Positions 17,882 through 28,581 are shown, counted from the first letter of the stretch. The stretch is DNA of 51,963 bases from Comamonadaceae bacterium (GCA_947447615.1 CANFJQ010000001.1:1-51963), one strand, 5' to 3'. Numbers and translations are program-made. The notes: generated from the sequence alone by a model not told the origin.

Positions 17882-18748
17882 CTAGTTTGACTTAAACCAA
17901 TTGAAGTTAGGAAAACTCCAATCCAGCTTAGTGGGGTTGAGTTTATTGAGGTCCAGCCAGCTTTCCGTATCTTTCTTGCCATTCGGATTGAGAAATTCGC
18001 TTCCTGGGTAAGTGGCTTCCAAAACACGTTTTGCGTCTTGGCTGAGTTGCGTCATCCCCAGCGCGTCGTAAGATTTATAAATGAGGTAAAGCGCTTCTTC
18101 CACAGCAGGTACATCGCGGTAATCTGCAACGGCGGTTTGCGCCCGGTTCAGCGCAGCCACATAAGCGCCGCGCTTAAAGTAGTACTTGGCGACATAGACT
18201 TCGTTCTTAGCCAGCATCTGCACGATGTAGCGCATGCGCAAAAGAGCATCCGGCGTGTACCGTGATTGTGGAAAGCGGTTGCTCAATTCCTTGAAGGCTT
18301 CAAAAGACTCTTTGGCCGCTTTCTGATCTCGCTCGGCCAAGTCCTGTCCGGTGTAGGCGCCGAAAATGCCTAGGTTTTCATTGAAATTGGACAGGCCTTT
18401 GAGGTAAAGCGCATAGTCCAAGGCTGGGCTCGCCGGGTGTAGCCGCAAAAAACGGTCTAGTGTCGCCATGGCTTGGGCTTTATCGCCCGATTTGAATTGC
18501 GCGTAAGCTTTGTCTAGCTGGGCTTGTTGGGCTAGGGGAGTTCCCGCAGCCCGGGATTCCAATTTTTCCAGAAAGGGAATGGCTTTGTCCCATTGGCCCG
18601 AATCCATGAGGTCTCGCGCTTCGCTGTACAGCTTGTCAGGGCTTAAACCCGCTGTTTTGTCTTCAGGGGTAGTCGAGCAAGCGCTCAATAAGCCGAATGT
18701 CAGAGCCAAAAGCACCGAGTAAACAACCGATAATTTGACTCTCAACAT
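17882..18748 (-). CDS. bamD: Outer-membrane assembly lipoprotein BamD
   Basis: BamD is an essential partner of BamA in inserting beta-barrel proteins into the outer membrane. The 288-residue precursor has a lipoprotein signal with lipobox LLSAC. Tetratricopeptide repeats follow, for example LYSEARDLMDSGQWDKAIPF and later AQLDKAYAQFKSGDKAQAMA. The C-terminal tail is about 20-30 residues longer than some homologues. It is transcribed opposite to rluD from a TATAAT promoter and converges on the helicase gene. Confidence 0.94.
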   Translation of the reverse strand: MLRVKLSVVYSVLLALTFGLLSACSTTPEDKTAGLSPDKLYSEARDLMDSGQWDKAIPFLEKLESRAAGTPLAQQAQLDKAYAQFKSGDKAQAMATLDRFLRLHPASPALDYALYLKGLSNFNENLGIFGAYTGQDLAERDQKAAKESFEAFKELSNRFPQSRYTPDALLRMRYIVQMLAKNEVYVAKYYFKRGAYVAALNRAQTAVADYRDVPAVEEALYLIYKSYDALGMTQLSQDAKRVLEATYPGSEFLNPNGKKDTESWLDLNKLNPTKLDWSFPNFNWFKSN

Positions 18749-18779
18749 GGTAAAAACTTTCGTGGAAGACGCTCATCCC

Positions 18780-18785
18780 ATTATA
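18780..18785 (-). promoter_or_regulatory. -10 element of bamD
   Basis: The minus strand carries a perfect TATAAT, 31 bases before the bamD ATG. No clear -35 is seen. Its position argues that rluD, on the other strand, begins beyond it. Confidence 0.55.
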
Positions 18786-18812
18786 TCGGCCACCCCTTTA
18801 GTAGCCACTGAA

Positions 18813-19784
18813 ATGGATGAGGGCGAAGACCTCCTGACCGCCGGTATAGAGCTGCGTCAGCTCAGCGTCGGACTTAGCTTGCATGGCCAGCGACTCGATA
18901 AAGTGTTGGCGCAGATAGCGCCCGAGTTTTCTCGCAATTATTTGCAGCAGTTGATTGACGCAGGTGGCGTTTGCGTTAATGGGTTGCAGTCCTACAAGCA
19001 GTCGGCCAAACTCAAAGCGGGCGACGCTTTGCAGTTGGAGTTGCGCCCAACAGCGCAAAGCCAGGCCTTTGCGCCGCAAGCCATGGACTTGCAAGTGGTA
19101 TACCAAGATGCGCATGTGTATGTGCTGGATAAGCCGGCGGGTCTGGTGGTGCATCCGGCGCCCGGCAATTGGAGTGGCACACTGCTTAACGGGCTTTTGG
19201 CCATGGACCCCGATTTGGCGGCGGTGCCGCGCGCGGGTATCGTCCATCGTCTGGATAAAGACACCAGCGGCCTGATGGTGGTGGCCCGCACCCGCCAGGC
19301 CATGGACGCTTTGGTGCATGCCATTGCCGCGCGCAGCATGCACAGACAGTATTTGGCGCTGGCCAAAGGCCCCTGGCGCGGCAAAGCGGAGCAAAACGTC
19401 AAAGCACCTATAGGGCGCGACCCGCGCAACCGCCTGCGTATGGCCGTGGTCGATTTGGCCACCACGCCGGGTAAAACCGCACAAACCGATATCTATTTGC
19501 TGGGACAGAGCTCGCAAGGCTGCCTCGTCCATTGCGTGCTCCACACCGGGCGTACCCACCAAATACGGGTGCACATGGCTTCCCTGGGCCATCCCTTAAT
19601 GGGGGATGCCGTGTATGGCGGCCCAGCCGCGACGGAGCTTGCCCGGCAGGCGCTACACGCCTTCAGGCTGGCTTTTGCCCATCCGATGACCGGTGCGCCG
19701 CTGGCCTTTGAAAGTCCCTTGCCTCCTGATTTGGCCACCCTGCTGGCCGATTGGGGCCTTCGGTACAATATCCCTTCGCTCTAG
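18813..19784 (+). CDS. rluD: 23S rRNA pseudouridine synthase RluD
   Basis: RluD makes pseudouridines in helix 69 of 23S rRNA. The 323-residue product has an N-terminal S4 RNA-binding domain (about residues 25-75) and the catalytic motif IVHRLDKDTSGLMV with Asp148. The KTKR-like region VHCVLHTGRTHQIRVHM is also intact. I choose ATG 18813 because it gives a length close to E. coli RluD (326). In-frame starts at 18747 or 18735 would overlap the bamD start and contain the bamD promoter. No clear ribosome-binding site supports either choice. Confidence 0.92.
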   Translation: MDEGEDLLTAGIELRQLSVGLSLHGQRLDKVLAQIAPEFSRNYLQQLIDAGGVCVNGLQSYKQSAKLKAGDALQLELRPTAQSQAFAPQAMDLQVVYQDAHVYVLDKPAGLVVHPAPGNWSGTLLNGLLAMDPDLAAVPRAGIVHRLDKDTSGLMVVARTRQAMDALVHAIAARSMHRQYLALAKGPWRGKAEQNVKAPIGRDPRNRLRMAVVDLATTPGKTAQTDIYLLGQSSQGCLVHCVLHTGRTHQIRVHMASLGHPLMGDAVYGGPAATELARQALHAFRLAFAHPMTGAPLAFESPLPPDLATLLADWGLRYNIPSL

Positions 19785-19837
19785 GCGCCCCGGCGCCTGA
19801 ACCCTGGCTGCAGTTTGGAGCAGCCGCTTCGGGGTTC
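19783..19837 (+). other. Hairpins between rluD and scpB
   Basis: A GC palindrome AGGCGCC-CC-GGCGCCT spans the rluD stop (19783-19798). A second structure pairs GAACCC (19799-19804) with GGGTTC (19832-19837), enclosing GGCTGC/GCAGCC. Neither has a T tail. Termination or mRNA processing is possible. Confidence 0.4.
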
Positions 19838-19895
19838 CAGAACATGCGACTTTCGCGCTTCTAGCGCAAGCACTATCCGCCCCGCTATTTGAAGA

Positions 19896-20582
19896 ATGAC
19901 TATGGCCCACGCTTTGCGAATCCTGGAAACCGCGCTTTTGTGCGGACAACAAGCCTTGAGCTTGCGCGATATGGCAACTTTGTTTCAGGACACCTTGGGT
20001 GAAGAAGATATTCATGCGCTGCTGGCCGAATTGGAAACCGAATGGGAGTCCAAGGGCATTGAACTGGTGCAAGTGGCCACCGGCTGGCGTTTTCAAAGCC
20101 GCCCGGACATGCGCGAATACCTCGATCGTCTGCACCCGGAAAAGCCGCCCCGTTATACCCGCGCTACGCTGGAAACGCTGGCCATCATCGCTTACCGTCA
20201 ACCTGTGACCCGTGGCGATATGGAAGACATACGCGGCGTCACGATCAATTCGCTATTACTTAAACAACTCGAAGACCGGGGCTGGGTTGAAGTTATCGGG
20301 CACCGCGAGGCACCTGGTCGCCCCGCCTTGTTTGCCACCACCAAGCAATTTTTGGATGATTTGGGTCTGTCCAGCCTGGGTGATTTGCCGCCTTTGGAAG
20401 CCATGGGCCAGGCCAATGTCGAAATGCTCGCCGACGCGGTTGCAGGGGCCAGCCCGAACGCGGAGTTGTTGCTGGCCGGGCCAGAGGAAGCGCCCGAACC
20501 TTCAGACCCTGCCACACCTGACCTGGCTTTGGAGGCGCCTGAGGACTTGCCCGCCGCCGCCAGTCCTTCCACCCCCGATTGA
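19896..20582 (+). CDS. scpB: Segregation and condensation protein ScpB
   Basis: ScpB is the kleisin-associated subunit that works with SMC and ScpA in chromosome compaction. The 228-residue protein has two winged-helix domains, with the family core [11 protein letters not shown] and [20 protein letters not shown]. The C-terminal 50 residues are acidic and rich in Ala and Pro, typical of Burkholderiales versions. Start may be ATG 19896 or ATG 19902. It sits directly before rluB, a common pairing in bacteria. Confidence 0.93.
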   Translation: MTMAHALRILETALLCGQQALSLRDMATLFQDTLGEEDIHALLAELETEWESKGIELVQVATGWRFQSRPDMREYLDRLHPEKPPRYTRATLETLAIIAYRQPVTRGDMEDIRGVTINSLLLKQLEDRGWVEVIGHREAPGRPALFATTKQFLDDLGLSSLGDLPPLEAMGQANVEMLADAVAGASPNAELLLAGPEEAPEPSDPATPDLALEAPEDLPAAASPSTPD

Positions 20583-20607
20583 TCTTTATCCACGAAAGTC
20601 CACCACC

Positions 20608-21915
20608 GTGACACACCCCAAGGCTGAAGAGGCTTCGCCTGCCCAGGCTGACGATGTAGCGCTGCCCGCGGCCGCTTCGCAGCCGAGCGCCCCTGATCTG
20701 CGGGGTGAAGCTCAGATTGCAATGGGGCAATCCGTGGCGCCCACGGTCGAGGGCGCACCTGCCTCCGCTAGCCTGTTCGATGCGGTGGTCTCCGGTGCAT
20801 TTGATATCGAAGATGCGGATGCACCGCCAACGGAGCCCCGCCGCATCTTGCAGCCCCAGGCCGAAACGCCCAAATTGCACAAAATCCTGGCCCAATCGGG
20901 CATGGGCTCGCGCCTAGAGATGGAGCGCCTGATATTGGAAGGGCGTATTTCTGTCAATAACGAACCGGCGCACATCGGCCAGCGCATTCAGTTTGGAGAC
21001 CATATCAAGGTCAATGGCAAGCCCGTGCGTTTTCGCATCGACCCGCCACCTGCGCGCGTGATCGCCTACCACAAGCCGGTGGGCGAAGTGGTAACCCACG
21101 ATGACCCGCAAAACCGCCCCACGGTGTTCAGGCGCTTGCCCAAACTGCAACAAGGCAAATGGCAATCGGTGGGGCGATTGGATTTGAATACCGAAGGCCT
21201 TTTGCTCTTCACCAGCTCGGGCGATCTGGCCAACCAACTGATGCACCCGCGTTTCGGGCTAGAGCGCGAATATGCGGTGCGGGTTTTAGGCTCGCTGAGC
21301 CGCGATGAAAAGCATATGTTGCTCGACGGCGTGCGCTTGGACGATGGCGTGGCCCAGTTCGGCAGTATTCAAGATGGCGGCGGCGAAGGCAGCAATTGCT
21401 GGTACCGCGTTACGATTTCCGAAGGCCGCAACCGCGAAGTGCGCCGCATGATCGAGGCCGTAGGCCATGCTGTCAGCCGCCTGATCCGTATCCGTTATGG
21501 CGCCATGTTGCTGCCGCGCGGCCTCAAGCGGGGCGCTTGGATGGAGTTGGAAGAATCCGATATCCGCGCACTCACCCAGGCTGCAGGTGGCGCCGCAGGT
21601 GCGCCAGGCCAAGCAGCTCCCGGTCGTCCTGAGCGCGCGGGGTCGGGCACTTCTGGGCGCGCAAAATTACGTGGCCCAGGGTCCAGTAGAGGGCCCCGAA
21701 GCGGCCGTGCGCCGATACCTACCAACAAAAAATTCGGTAGTCCGATGGGTAATCCGCGTCCAATCGGGCCCAAGGCGCCCGCTGGCCAGCCCGATCCCTT
21801 AAAAACCTCGGTCGGCTATATCGGCGCAGACAGCTTGACGCGCCAGCGCAAACAAGCGGGCGGCAAGCCGGGCGCCATGCCCTTTGGCCCCAGGGGGAAA
21901 GGGCGCCCCCGTTAG
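20608..21915 (+). CDS. rluB: 23S rRNA pseudouridine synthase RluB
   Basis: RluB modifies U2605 (E. coli numbering) of 23S rRNA. The S4 domain ([20 protein letters not shown]) begins near residue 88. The catalytic Asp lies in [16 protein letters not shown], and [16 protein letters not shown] follows. About 85 acidic, Ala/Pro-rich residues precede the core, and a basic Gly/Pro/Arg-rich tail of about 120 residues follows it. The start is uncertain: GTG 20608, 25 bases after scpB, has no clear ribosome-binding site. The frame stays open far upstream inside scpB, but that part is not coding. A start at ATG 20721 is also possible. Confidence 0.92.
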   Translation: MTHPKAEEASPAQADDVALPAAASQPSAPDLRGEAQIAMGQSVAPTVEGAPASASLFDAVVSGAFDIEDADAPPTEPRRILQPQAETPKLHKILAQSGMGSRLEMERLILEGRISVNNEPAHIGQRIQFGDHIKVNGKPVRFRIDPPPARVIAYHKPVGEVVTHDDPQNRPTVFRRLPKLQQGKWQSVGRLDLNTEGLLLFTSSGDLANQLMHPRFGLEREYAVRVLGSLSRDEKHMLLDGVRLDDGVAQFGSIQDGGGEGSNCWYRVTISEGRNREVRRMIEAVGHAVSRLIRIRYGAMLLPRGLKRGAWMELEESDIRALTQAAGGAAGAPGQAAPGRPERAGSGTSGRAKLRGPGSSRGPRSGRAPIPTNKKFGSPMGNPRPIGPKAPAGQPDPLKTSVGYIGADSLTRQRKQAGGKPGAMPFGPRGKGRPR

Positions 21916-21923
21916 GGGCCGGG

Positions 21924-21932
21924 TGCTAAAAT
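21924..21932 (+). promoter_or_regulatory. Extended -10 promoter of ndk
   Basis: TGC followed by TAAAAT (21927-21932) lies 57 bases before the ndk start, just behind the rluB stop. The TGn extension can compensate for the missing -35. Confidence 0.5.
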
Positions 21933-21989
21933 TGGGCGCTTTGCCACGCAGGGTGGCGATACTTTCTAAAACTAAGGTTACTTAAGACT

Positions 21990-22415
21990 ATGGCAATCGA
22001 ACGCACGCTCTCCATCATCAAACCCGACGCGGTGGCGAAAAACGTCATCGGACAAATCTATGCCCGCTTCGAAGGCGCTGGACTGAAGGTGATCGCGGCC
22101 CGCATGGCCCATCTTTCGAGCGCTGAGGCACAAGCTTTTTACGCAGTGCACAAAGAGCGCCCGTTTTTCAAAGATTTGGTAGATTTCATGATTTCCGGCC
22201 CGGTGATGATCCAGGTGCTAGAAGGCCCCAACGCCATCTTGACCAACCGCGACCTGATGGGAGCAACTGACCCCAAGAAAGCCAACCCCGGTACCATCCG
22301 CGCCGACTTCGCGGCCAGCATCGACGCTAATGCGGTGCATGGCTCGGACGCTGCGGAAACAGCGGCAGTAGAAATTGCCTTCTTCTTTCCCGGCATGCAG
22401 ATTTACTCGCGCTAA
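21990..22415 (+). CDS. ndk: Nucleoside diphosphate kinase
   Basis: Ndk balances nucleoside triphosphates by moving a phosphate from ATP through a histidine. The 141-residue length is exact for the family. The N terminus [12 protein letters not shown] and the active site NAVHGSD with phospho-His117 are conserved. The gene heads the run rlmN-pilF-rodZ-ispG-hisS-yfgM-bamB-der; rlmN starts eight bases after its stop. Confidence 0.98.
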   Translation: MAIERTLSIIKPDAVAKNVIGQIYARFEGAGLKVIAARMAHLSSAEAQAFYAVHKERPFFKDLVDFMISGPVMIQVLEGPNAILTNRDLMGATDPKKANPGTIRADFAASIDANAVHGSDAAETAAVEIAFFFPGMQIYSR

Positions 22416-22423
22416 ACCCGACT

Positions 22424-23581
22424 ATGCGGGCCAACCTACTCGACTACGACCTCGAGGGTTTGGCCCGTTTTTGCGAGCGCCTGGGCGAGAAGCGTTTTCG
22501 GGCGGTGCAGTTGTTTCGCTGGATTCACCAACGAGGCGCGAGTGACTTTGACGCCATGACCGACCTGGCCAAGGCCTTGCGTGAAAAACTCAAAACCAGC
22601 GCCTTGGTGCAAGCCCTGCCGGTGATTTCGCAGCATGTTTCGGCAGACGGCACCATTAAATGGCTGTTTGATGTCGGCGCAGGTGATGCGATTGAGGCGG
22701 TGTATATCCCCGAGGCAGACCGTGGCACTTTGTGTGTTTCATCCCAAGCCGGATGCGCCGTGGCCTGCCGCTTTTGTTCCACTGGCCACCAGGGGTTTAG
22801 CCGCAACCTCACAGCAGGCGAAATCATTTCCCAGCTGTGGTTTGCCGAGCATTTTTTGCGCAAACACCTGGGGCGCGATGAACGCATCATTTCCAATGTC
22901 GTGATGATGGGTATGGGTGAGCCGCTGCAAAACTATGCCGAACTGCTACCGGCCTTGCGCACCATGCTCGATGACCACGGCTACGGTTTGTCGCGCCGCC
23001 GCGTCACGGTCTCCACTTCCGGCATGGTGCCCATCATGGACCGCTTGGGTCAGGACTGCCCGGTAGCTCTGGCGGTGTCCCTGCATGCGCCGCAGGACGC
23101 GCTGCGCGATGACTTGGTCCCTTTGAATAAAAAATACCCGCTTGATGAATTGATGCGCGCTTGCGAGCGCTATCTGGCTGTGGCCCCGCGCGATTTCATC
23201 ACTTTTGAGTACTGCATGTTGCAGGGCGTGAACGACACCCCGGCCATCGCGCAGGAATTAATTGCCCTGTTGCGCCGCTATGGCCAGGGCCGCGCCGGTT
23301 GGTGCAAGCTCAACCTAATTCCTTTCAACCCTTTCCCAGCCTCTGGCTTGCAGCGCTCCACCCAAGCAGCCGTGGCAGCTTTTGCCCGCGTCTTGAATGA
23401 TGCGGGCATCATCACCACGGTGCGCAAAACCCGTGGCGACGATATCGACGCTGCTTGCGGGCAACTGGCCGGTGAGGTGCGTGACCGCACCAGTGTGATG
23501 CTGCGCATAGACAAACGTAAAGCGCGCGAAGCCGGGCACTCCGGTGTGGCGACGAAGGTGGAGATCCTGGATGCGGTTTGA
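22424..23581 (+). CDS. rlmN: Dual-specificity RNA methyltransferase RlmN
   Basis: RlmN is a radical SAM enzyme that methylates C2 of A2503 in 23S rRNA and of A37 in some tRNAs. The 385-residue product has the CxxxCxxC cluster motif at Cys111, Cys115 and Cys118 (GCAVACRFC). The SAM-binding GMGEPLQNY and the catalytic C-terminal Cys region ([16 protein letters not shown]) are present. Its 3' end overlaps pilF by 11 bases. Confidence 0.97.
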   Translation: MRANLLDYDLEGLARFCERLGEKRFRAVQLFRWIHQRGASDFDAMTDLAKALREKLKTSALVQALPVISQHVSADGTIKWLFDVGAGDAIEAVYIPEADRGTLCVSSQAGCAVACRFCSTGHQGFSRNLTAGEIISQLWFAEHFLRKHLGRDERIISNVVMMGMGEPLQNYAELLPALRTMLDDHGYGLSRRRVTVSTSGMVPIMDRLGQDCPVALAVSLHAPQDALRDDLVPLNKKYPLDELMRACERYLAVAPRDFITFEYCMLQGVNDTPAIAQELIALLRRYGQGRAGWCKLNLIPFNPFPASGLQRSTQAAVAAFARVLNDAGIITTVRKTRGDDIDAACGQLAGEVRDRTSVMLRIDKRKAREAGHSGVATKVEILDAV

Positions 23582-24407
23582 TGCGCGGGATTTCGCGGCA
23601 GCTGGGTTGGGCCGTGCCTATAACAAAGGCTTGGCCTGCGCGCGTCTTCTTGCGGGCTTGTGCTTGGTCGCGTTGCTGGCGGCGTGCACCAGTACGGGCA
23701 AAACCGATCTGAGCACCAGCACCGACGATACCGAAGCGCGCAAACGCGCCCGCGTGTACTTGGAACTGGCATCTACCTATTTTTCTGACGGCAAAAACAC
23801 GTATGCCTTGGACGCGGTCAAGCAAAGCCTGGCGGCCGACAATGGCTTGTTCGAAGCGCATAACCTGCGCGGCCTGATTTATATGCGTATGAACGAGCCC
23901 GGTCTTGCCGAAGACGGTTTTCGCAAAGCACTGGCGGTGCAGCCGCAGGCCGCTGCGGTGCAACACAATTACGGATGGTTTTTATGCCAGCAAGGCCGTA
24001 TGGGTGAGGCCATGGCCCAGTTTGCTGCTGCGCTGGCCAACCCCAACTACGACGCGCGCGCCAAAACCTGGATGACGCAGGGCATGTGCCAGGCTAAAGC
24101 TGGGCAGGCGGCTAGCGCTGAAAAAAGTTTGCTTATGGCCTTCCAGTTGGAGCCCACCAATCCGGTGGTCAGCTATAACTTGGCTTTGCAGTTATTTAGG
24201 CAGGCGGATTACGCAAGAGCGCAGGCTTTCATTGCACCGGTTAATGATTCACAATGGGCGAATTCCGAGACCTTATGGCTGGGTATCAAGTTGGCCCGCA
24301 AAACCGGTGACGGCGCGCAGGTAACTGCGCTAAGTTCCGGTTTGCGCAAGCGGTTTCCCCAATCTCGTGAGGTGAGTTTGCTAGACAAAGAGGTGTTCGA
24401 TGACTGA
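23571..24407 (+). CDS. pilF: Type IV pilus biogenesis lipoprotein PilF/PilW
   Basis: PilF is the pilotin-like lipoprotein needed for outer-membrane assembly of the PilQ secretin. The 278-residue precursor has a lipobox LLAAC. Tetratricopeptide repeats follow, for example [20 protein letters not shown] and [20 protein letters not shown] choose ATG 23571: GGAG lies about seven bases upstream and the signal peptide has normal length. An earlier start at 23544 would add nine Arg/Trp-rich residues. With fimV in this window, this suggests type IV pili. Confidence 0.9.
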   Translation: MRFDARDFAAAGLGRAYNKGLACARLLAGLCLVALLAACTSTGKTDLSTSTDDTEARKRARVYLELASTYFSDGKNTYALDAVKQSLAADNGLFEAHNLRGLIYMRMNEPGLAEDGFRKALAVQPQAAAVQHNYGWFLCQQGRMGEAMAQFAAALANPNYDARAKTWMTQGMCQAKAGQAASAEKSLLMAFQLEPTNPVVSYNLALQLFRQADYARAQAFIAPVNDSQWANSETLWLGIKLARKTGDGAQVTALSSGLRKRFPQSREVSLLDKEVFDD

Positions 24408-25299
24408 TGCAGACGAACCAACGATCGGCCTGCGTGTGCCGTCCGAATTTGCGGATACGCCGGTTGCTGCGAAAGCGCCTAGCGTCGGTCAGCAGTTGCA
24501 GCGCGCGCGCCTGGACGCCGGCCTGTCCTTGGAAAGTTTGTCGGCGCGCCTGAAAGTATCCGTGCCGCGCTTGCAGGCTTTTGAGAACGACCAGTTTGAA
24601 CAAGGCCCGAATTTGCATATAGGCCGGGCCATGGTGGCCAGCGTAGCGCGTATTCTTGGTTTGGATGCGCAGGCCCTACTGGCGCAATTGCCGCAGCCCA
24701 AGCCCCAGGTGCCAGCGGCTGCTATGCATGAAGCGGCTGGGGGCTTTGGCAAGGAAACCCGGCTGACGATGCATGGCGATGAACGAGGGCCGATTTCTCC
24801 GGTCTGGTGGATCGCCTTGGCTTTGCTCGTGCTCGCTGGTGTGGTGTATTTCTATCCGCAAATCGCACAACTCAGCCACCGTGCACCGGTTGCGGCTCCG
24901 CAGGAGATTGCCGTCCCGGCGGCGCCAGCGTCCCAAGCCGGGCCGGATGACGCAGCACAAACCGCGCCTGTCCCAATGGCCGTGGCGTCCCTGCCCGAAG
25001 TACCTGTTGTGCCTGCAATGCCCACCGCACCGGATCGCAGCGCATCGGCTACCAAGGCAGTGCAATCGGTGCTGTTGTTCAAGGCGCGCGGCAGCACCTG
25101 GATTGAAGTTACCGATGCCAAGGGAACGGTATTGTTGCGACGGACATTGGCGGCCGCTGAAGCTGCCGAAGTGGGCGGGGACCTACCACTTTCGGTGGTC
25201 ATTGGGCGGGCCGACCATACCGAGGTATTGGTGCGCGGCGGGGTGTTCCCATTGGAGACGCATACCCAGGACAATGTTGCCAGATTCAAGGTGCCATGA
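24400..25299 (+). CDS. rodZ: RodZ-like helix-turn-helix membrane protein
   Basis: RodZ links the MreB cytoskeleton to the membrane and maintains rod shape. The 299-residue product has an N-terminal Cro-type helix-turn-helix ([19 protein letters not shown], about residues 29-85). One transmembrane helix follows ([20 protein letters not shown], about 130-150), then an Ala/Pro-rich linker. A periplasmic DUF4115 domain ends the protein. It overlaps pilF by eight bases and ispG by four. The order rlmN-pilF-rodZ-ispG-hisS is widely conserved. Confidence 0.9.
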   Translation: MTDADEPTIGLRVPSEFADTPVAAKAPSVGQQLQRARLDAGLSLESLSARLKVSVPRLQAFENDQFEQGPNLHIGRAMVASVARILGLDAQALLAQLPQPKPQVPAAAMHEAAGGFGKETRLTMHGDERGPISPVWWIALALLVLAGVVYFYPQIAQLSHRAPVAAPQEIAVPAAPASQAGPDDAAQTAPVPMAVASLPEVPVVPAMPTAPDRSASATKAVQSVLLFKARGSTWIEVTDAKGTVLLRRTLAAAEAAEVGGDLPLSVVIGRADHTEVLVRGGVFPLETHTQDNVARFKVP

Positions 25300-26564
25300 T
25301 GACAAGCCAGACTTTTTTGAATTCCAATGGTGTAGCCGCACGCCAGGGCCTGCAGGCCGTCGTGCGCTGGGGCAGTAACGTAGTGACCATCGGCGGCGGG
25401 GCGCCAGTGCGTATCCAGTCCATGACCAATACCGATACGGTGGATGTGATCGGTACCGCTATCCAGGTCAAGGAGTTGGCGCTGGCCGGTTCTGAGATGG
25501 TGCGCATCACCGTCAATACGCCGGAAGCGGCGCAGGCGGTTCCGCATATCCGAGAGCAATTAGATCGGATGGGTATCGCCGTGCCGCTGGTGGGAGATTT
25601 CCATTACAACGGGCACCGACTACTCACAGACTTTCCCGATTGTGCGCAGGCGCTTTCCAAATACCGCATCAATCCCGGCAATGTTGGTAAGGGCGACAAA
25701 AAAGACCGCCAGTTCGGACAAATGATTGAAGCGGCCATCCGCTGGGACAAGCCGGTACGCATTGGGGTGAACTGGGGCAGTCTGGACCAGGAGCTGCTTG
25801 CTGATTTGATGGACGCCAATAGCAAACTGCCCGAGCCGCGCAACTACAAACAGGTGATGTACCAGGCCTTGATCAGCTCAGCGGTGGGTTCGGCGCAACT
25901 AGCGCAATCCATGGGTATGGCAGCGAATCAAATCATCATTTCCTGCAAAGTCAGTGGCGTGCAGGACCTGATCGCGGTCTATCGCGAATTAGGCCGCAGC
26001 ACCTCTTACCCCTTGCATTTGGGCCTGACCGAAGCGGGCATGGGCACCAAGGGTACGGTGGCTTCTGCGGCAGCTTTGTCGGTCTTGCTGCAAGAGGGCA
26101 TTGGCGACACCATCCGCGTGTCCCTCACCCCGGCGCCCGGCGAGTCGCGTAACCAGGAGGTCGTGATTGCTGCGGAGATTTTGCAGGCCCTGGGCTTGCG
26201 TGCTTTTGTACCCAGCGTGACCGCCTGCCCAGGGTGTGGACGCACTACCAGCACCACCTTCCAAGAGCTTACGCAGCAGATCGACAATTTTTTACGCGAC
26301 CAAATGCCGGTCTGGCGCAAAGAGTTTCCGGGCGTGGAGAGCCTCAAGGTGGCCGTAATGGGCTGCATCGTTAACGGTCCTGGCGAGAGCAAACATGCCG
26401 ATATCGGCATCAGCCTGCCGGGCACTGGCGAGGCGCCTGCCGCACCTGTATTCATCGACGGCGAAAAACGCATGACACTGCGCGGTGACGCGATTGCGAC
26501 CGAATTCCAAGCGGTGGTGGAAAACTATATCCGGGAGCGTTTTGGCGCACCGGCTCTCAAATAA
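25296..26564 (+). CDS. ispG: 4-hydroxy-3-methylbut-2-enyl diphosphate synthase IspG
   Basis: IspG converts the cyclic diphosphate MEcPP to HMBPP in the non-mevalonate isoprenoid pathway. The 422-residue enzyme has a TIM-barrel N-terminal half ([11 protein letters not shown]) and a C-terminal 4Fe-4S domain with Cys311 and Cys314 (ACPGCGRT) and Cys357 ([10 protein letters not shown]). The start overlaps the rodZ stop; two consecutive ATG codons (25296 and 25299) could serve. Betaproteobacterial IspG proteins are longer than the 372-residue E. coli enzyme, as here. Confidence 0.97.
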   Translation: MMTSQTFLNSNGVAARQGLQAVVRWGSNVVTIGGGAPVRIQSMTNTDTVDVIGTAIQVKELALAGSEMVRITVNTPEAAQAVPHIREQLDRMGIAVPLVGDFHYNGHRLLTDFPDCAQALSKYRINPGNVGKGDKKDRQFGQMIEAAIRWDKPVRIGVNWGSLDQELLADLMDANSKLPEPRNYKQVMYQALISSAVGSAQLAQSMGMAANQIIISCKVSGVQDLIAVYRELGRSTSYPLHLGLTEAGMGTKGTVASAAALSVLLQEGIGDTIRVSLTPAPGESRNQEVVIAAEILQALGLRAFVPSVTACPGCGRTTSTTFQELTQQIDNFLRDQMPVWRKEFPGVESLKVAVMGCIVNGPGESKHADIGISLPGTGEAPAAPVFIDGEKRMTLRGDAIATEFQAVVENYIRERFGAPALK

Positions 26565-26574
26565 AACCAAACTT

Positions 26575-27888
26575 ATGAATCAAGCACCATCGCCACGCAA
26601 GGCGGAACGCCTGGTGGCCGTCAAAGGCATGAATGACATCTTGCCGCCGGAATCGGCGCGCTGGGAAGACTTAGAGGCGCGCGTTCGCGCGCTGATGCGG
26701 CGCTATGCCTACGAGAGCATCCGCACCCCTATCGTGGAGCCCACTGCTTTGTTCGTGCGTGGCCTGGGCGAGGTGACGGATATTGTGGAAAAGGAAATGT
26801 ATTCCTTTGAAGACCGCTTAAATGGCGAGCACCTGACCTTGCGCCCCGAAAACACCGCCGGCTTGGTGCGCGCCGTGGTGGAGCACAACCTTTTGTACAA
26901 CGGCGGCAAGCGCCTGTTTTACATGGGCCCGATGTTCCGCCACGAGCGCCCGCAGCGCGGACGCTACCGCCAGTTCTACCAAATTGGCGCTGAAGCCCTG
27001 GGTTTTGCCGGGCCTGAGCTCGATGCCGAATTGATTTTGATGGCGCATGCGCTATGGAAAGAGCTGGGCCTCCAAGGCGTGCAGTTGCATATCAACAACT
27101 TAGGCCAACCGGACGAGCGCAAATTACACCGCGCGGCTTTGATTGCCTATTTTGAGCAGCATGATGCGGTGCTGGACGCCGACTCCCGCCGCCGCTTGCA
27201 CCTCAACCCATTGCGCTTGCTCGATAGCAAAAACCCGGCAATGCAGGCAGTCATTGAGGGCGCCCCGCGTCTTATGGATTTCCAGGGCGATGCATCGCGC
27301 GCGCATTTGGACGCGGTGCTGGACATCTTGAAGGCCAATGGCGTGGATTACGTCATCAATCCCCGTCTGGTGCGCGGCATGGACTATTACAACCTTACCG
27401 TGTTTGAATTTGTCACCACCGAGCTGGGCTCACAAGGGACGATATGCGGTGGCGGTCGTTATGACTATTTGGTGGAAGAGGTGGGTGGCAAGCCCGCGCC
27501 GGCCGTCGGTTGGGCGCTGGGCATGGAGCGTTTACTGGAACTGCTCAAGACGCAGGGCGTGCAGGGCGAGCCAAACGCGCCGGATGCATTTGCCGTAGTC
27601 ACCGATAAAAATTTCCTGCCCGATGCGGTGCGAACCCTGGAGCAATTGCGTGGTGCGGGTGTGGCGGTGCAGCTGCACGCTAGCGCGGACGGCACCATGG
27701 CGAGCATGAAATCGCAGTTCAAAAAGGCCGACGCTTCGGGCGCGCGATTCGCCTTGGTGTTCGGTGCAGACGAAATGGCAGGCGGCCATCTCAGCATCAA
27801 AGACTTGCGCAACGCATCGACCCCGCAGCGCACGGTGGCGCTGACAGACTGGGCGCAATGGGCGCAAAGCCTACAATCCCACGCTTAA
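26575..27888 (+). CDS. hisS: Histidyl-tRNA synthetase
   Basis: HisRS charges tRNA-His. The 437-residue class II synthetase has motif 1 around [17 protein letters not shown], motif 2 in [17 protein letters not shown], and the histidine-specific regions [15 protein letters not shown] and [14 protein letters not shown]. The anticodon-binding domain forms the last 95 residues. ATG 26575 lies ten bases after ispG. An earlier in-frame start at 26485 would overlap ispG by 80 bases and add 30 unrelated residues, so it is rejected. Confidence 0.97.
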   Translation: MNQAPSPRKAERLVAVKGMNDILPPESARWEDLEARVRALMRRYAYESIRTPIVEPTALFVRGLGEVTDIVEKEMYSFEDRLNGEHLTLRPENTAGLVRAVVEHNLLYNGGKRLFYMGPMFRHERPQRGRYRQFYQIGAEALGFAGPELDAELILMAHALWKELGLQGVQLHINNLGQPDERKLHRAALIAYFEQHDAVLDADSRRRLHLNPLRLLDSKNPAMQAVIEGAPRLMDFQGDASRAHLDAVLDILKANGVDYVINPRLVRGMDYYNLTVFEFVTTELGSQGTICGGGRYDYLVEEVGGKPAPAVGWALGMERLLELLKTQGVQGEPNAPDAFAVVTDKNFLPDAVRTLEQLRGAGVAVQLHASADGTMASMKSQFKKADASGARFALVFGADEMAGGHLSIKDLRNASTPQRTVALTDWAQWAQSLQSHA

Positions 27889-27900
27889 CCACGTATTGCC

Positions 27901-28581
27901 ATGGCCAACCAACTAGACCTCGAAGAACAAGAACAGCTTGACCAACTCAAGCACTTCTGGAACCAATACGGCAACCTGATTACCGGGCTGCTCATCGTCG
28001 TACTCGGCGCAGTGGCCGCTTGGAATGGCTACCACTACTGGCAGCGCAGCCAGGCGGCCCAGTCGGCGGCCATGTTCGATGAAATGAGCAAGTCGGTGGC
28101 GGCGGGTGACATGGCCATGGCCCAGCGCACCTTCTCGGATATGAAAGAGCGCTACGCATCGGCTACTTACACCCAACAGGCCGCCCTAGCGTTGGCGCGC
28201 CAAGCCAGCGATAAAGGCGAGAACGATACAGCGAAAGCCGCCTTGCAGTGGGTTGTGGATAAATCGGGCGACGAGGGTTACGCGGCGATTGCCCGCTTGC
28301 GCCTGGCCAATATGTTCTTCGACGCAAAGGATTACGCGCAGGCCTTGGTGCTGCTCGATGGCGTGAAAGACGAGGCCTTTGCCGCTTTGGTCTCAGATCG
28401 CAAGGGCGATATTTTCGTGGCGCAGGACAAGCGTGAGCAAGCCAAGGCCGCATATACACAGGCGTACCAAAAATTGGACGAGCGCGCGCAGTACCGCCGC
28501 GTGGTGCAGGTAAAGCTCAATGCGCTAGGCATAGACCCGGATGCTTCGGCGCTCGCCAAAGCAACTGAGGTGCAGAAGTAA
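27901..28581 (+). CDS. yfgM: YfgM-type tetratricopeptide membrane protein
   Basis: YfgM proteins (226 residues here) have one N-terminal membrane helix (LITGLLIVVLGAVAAWNGYHYW, about residues 23-45) and a periplasmic tetratricopeptide domain. In E. coli YfgM joins the SecYEG translocon with PpiD and helps periplasmic chaperoning. The gene stands between hisS and bamB, as in many Proteobacteria. Its stop overlaps the bamB start by one base (TAATG). A TACAAT at 27872-27877 could be a weak internal -10. Confidence 0.9.
   Translation: MANQLDLEEQEQLDQLKHFWNQYGNLITGLLIVVLGAVAAWNGYHYWQRSQAAQSAAMFDEMSKSVAAGDMAMAQRTFSDMKERYASATYTQQAALALARQASDKGENDTAKAALQWVVDKSGDEGYAAIARLRLANMFFDAKDYAQALVLLDGVKDEAFAALVSDRKGDIFVAQDKREQAKAAYTQAYQKLDERAQYRRVVQVKLNALGIDPDASALAKATEVQK

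Noticed and set aside
18798-19592. Minus-strand open frame opposite rluD (264 codons)
   Set aside because: It is antisense to the catalytic core of rluD, with no motif or plausible start signal.
20212-20607. Open extension of the rluB frame inside scpB
   Set aside because: The extra 132 codons lie in another frame of conserved scpB and encode a Trp/Pro/Arg-rich sequence with no family match.
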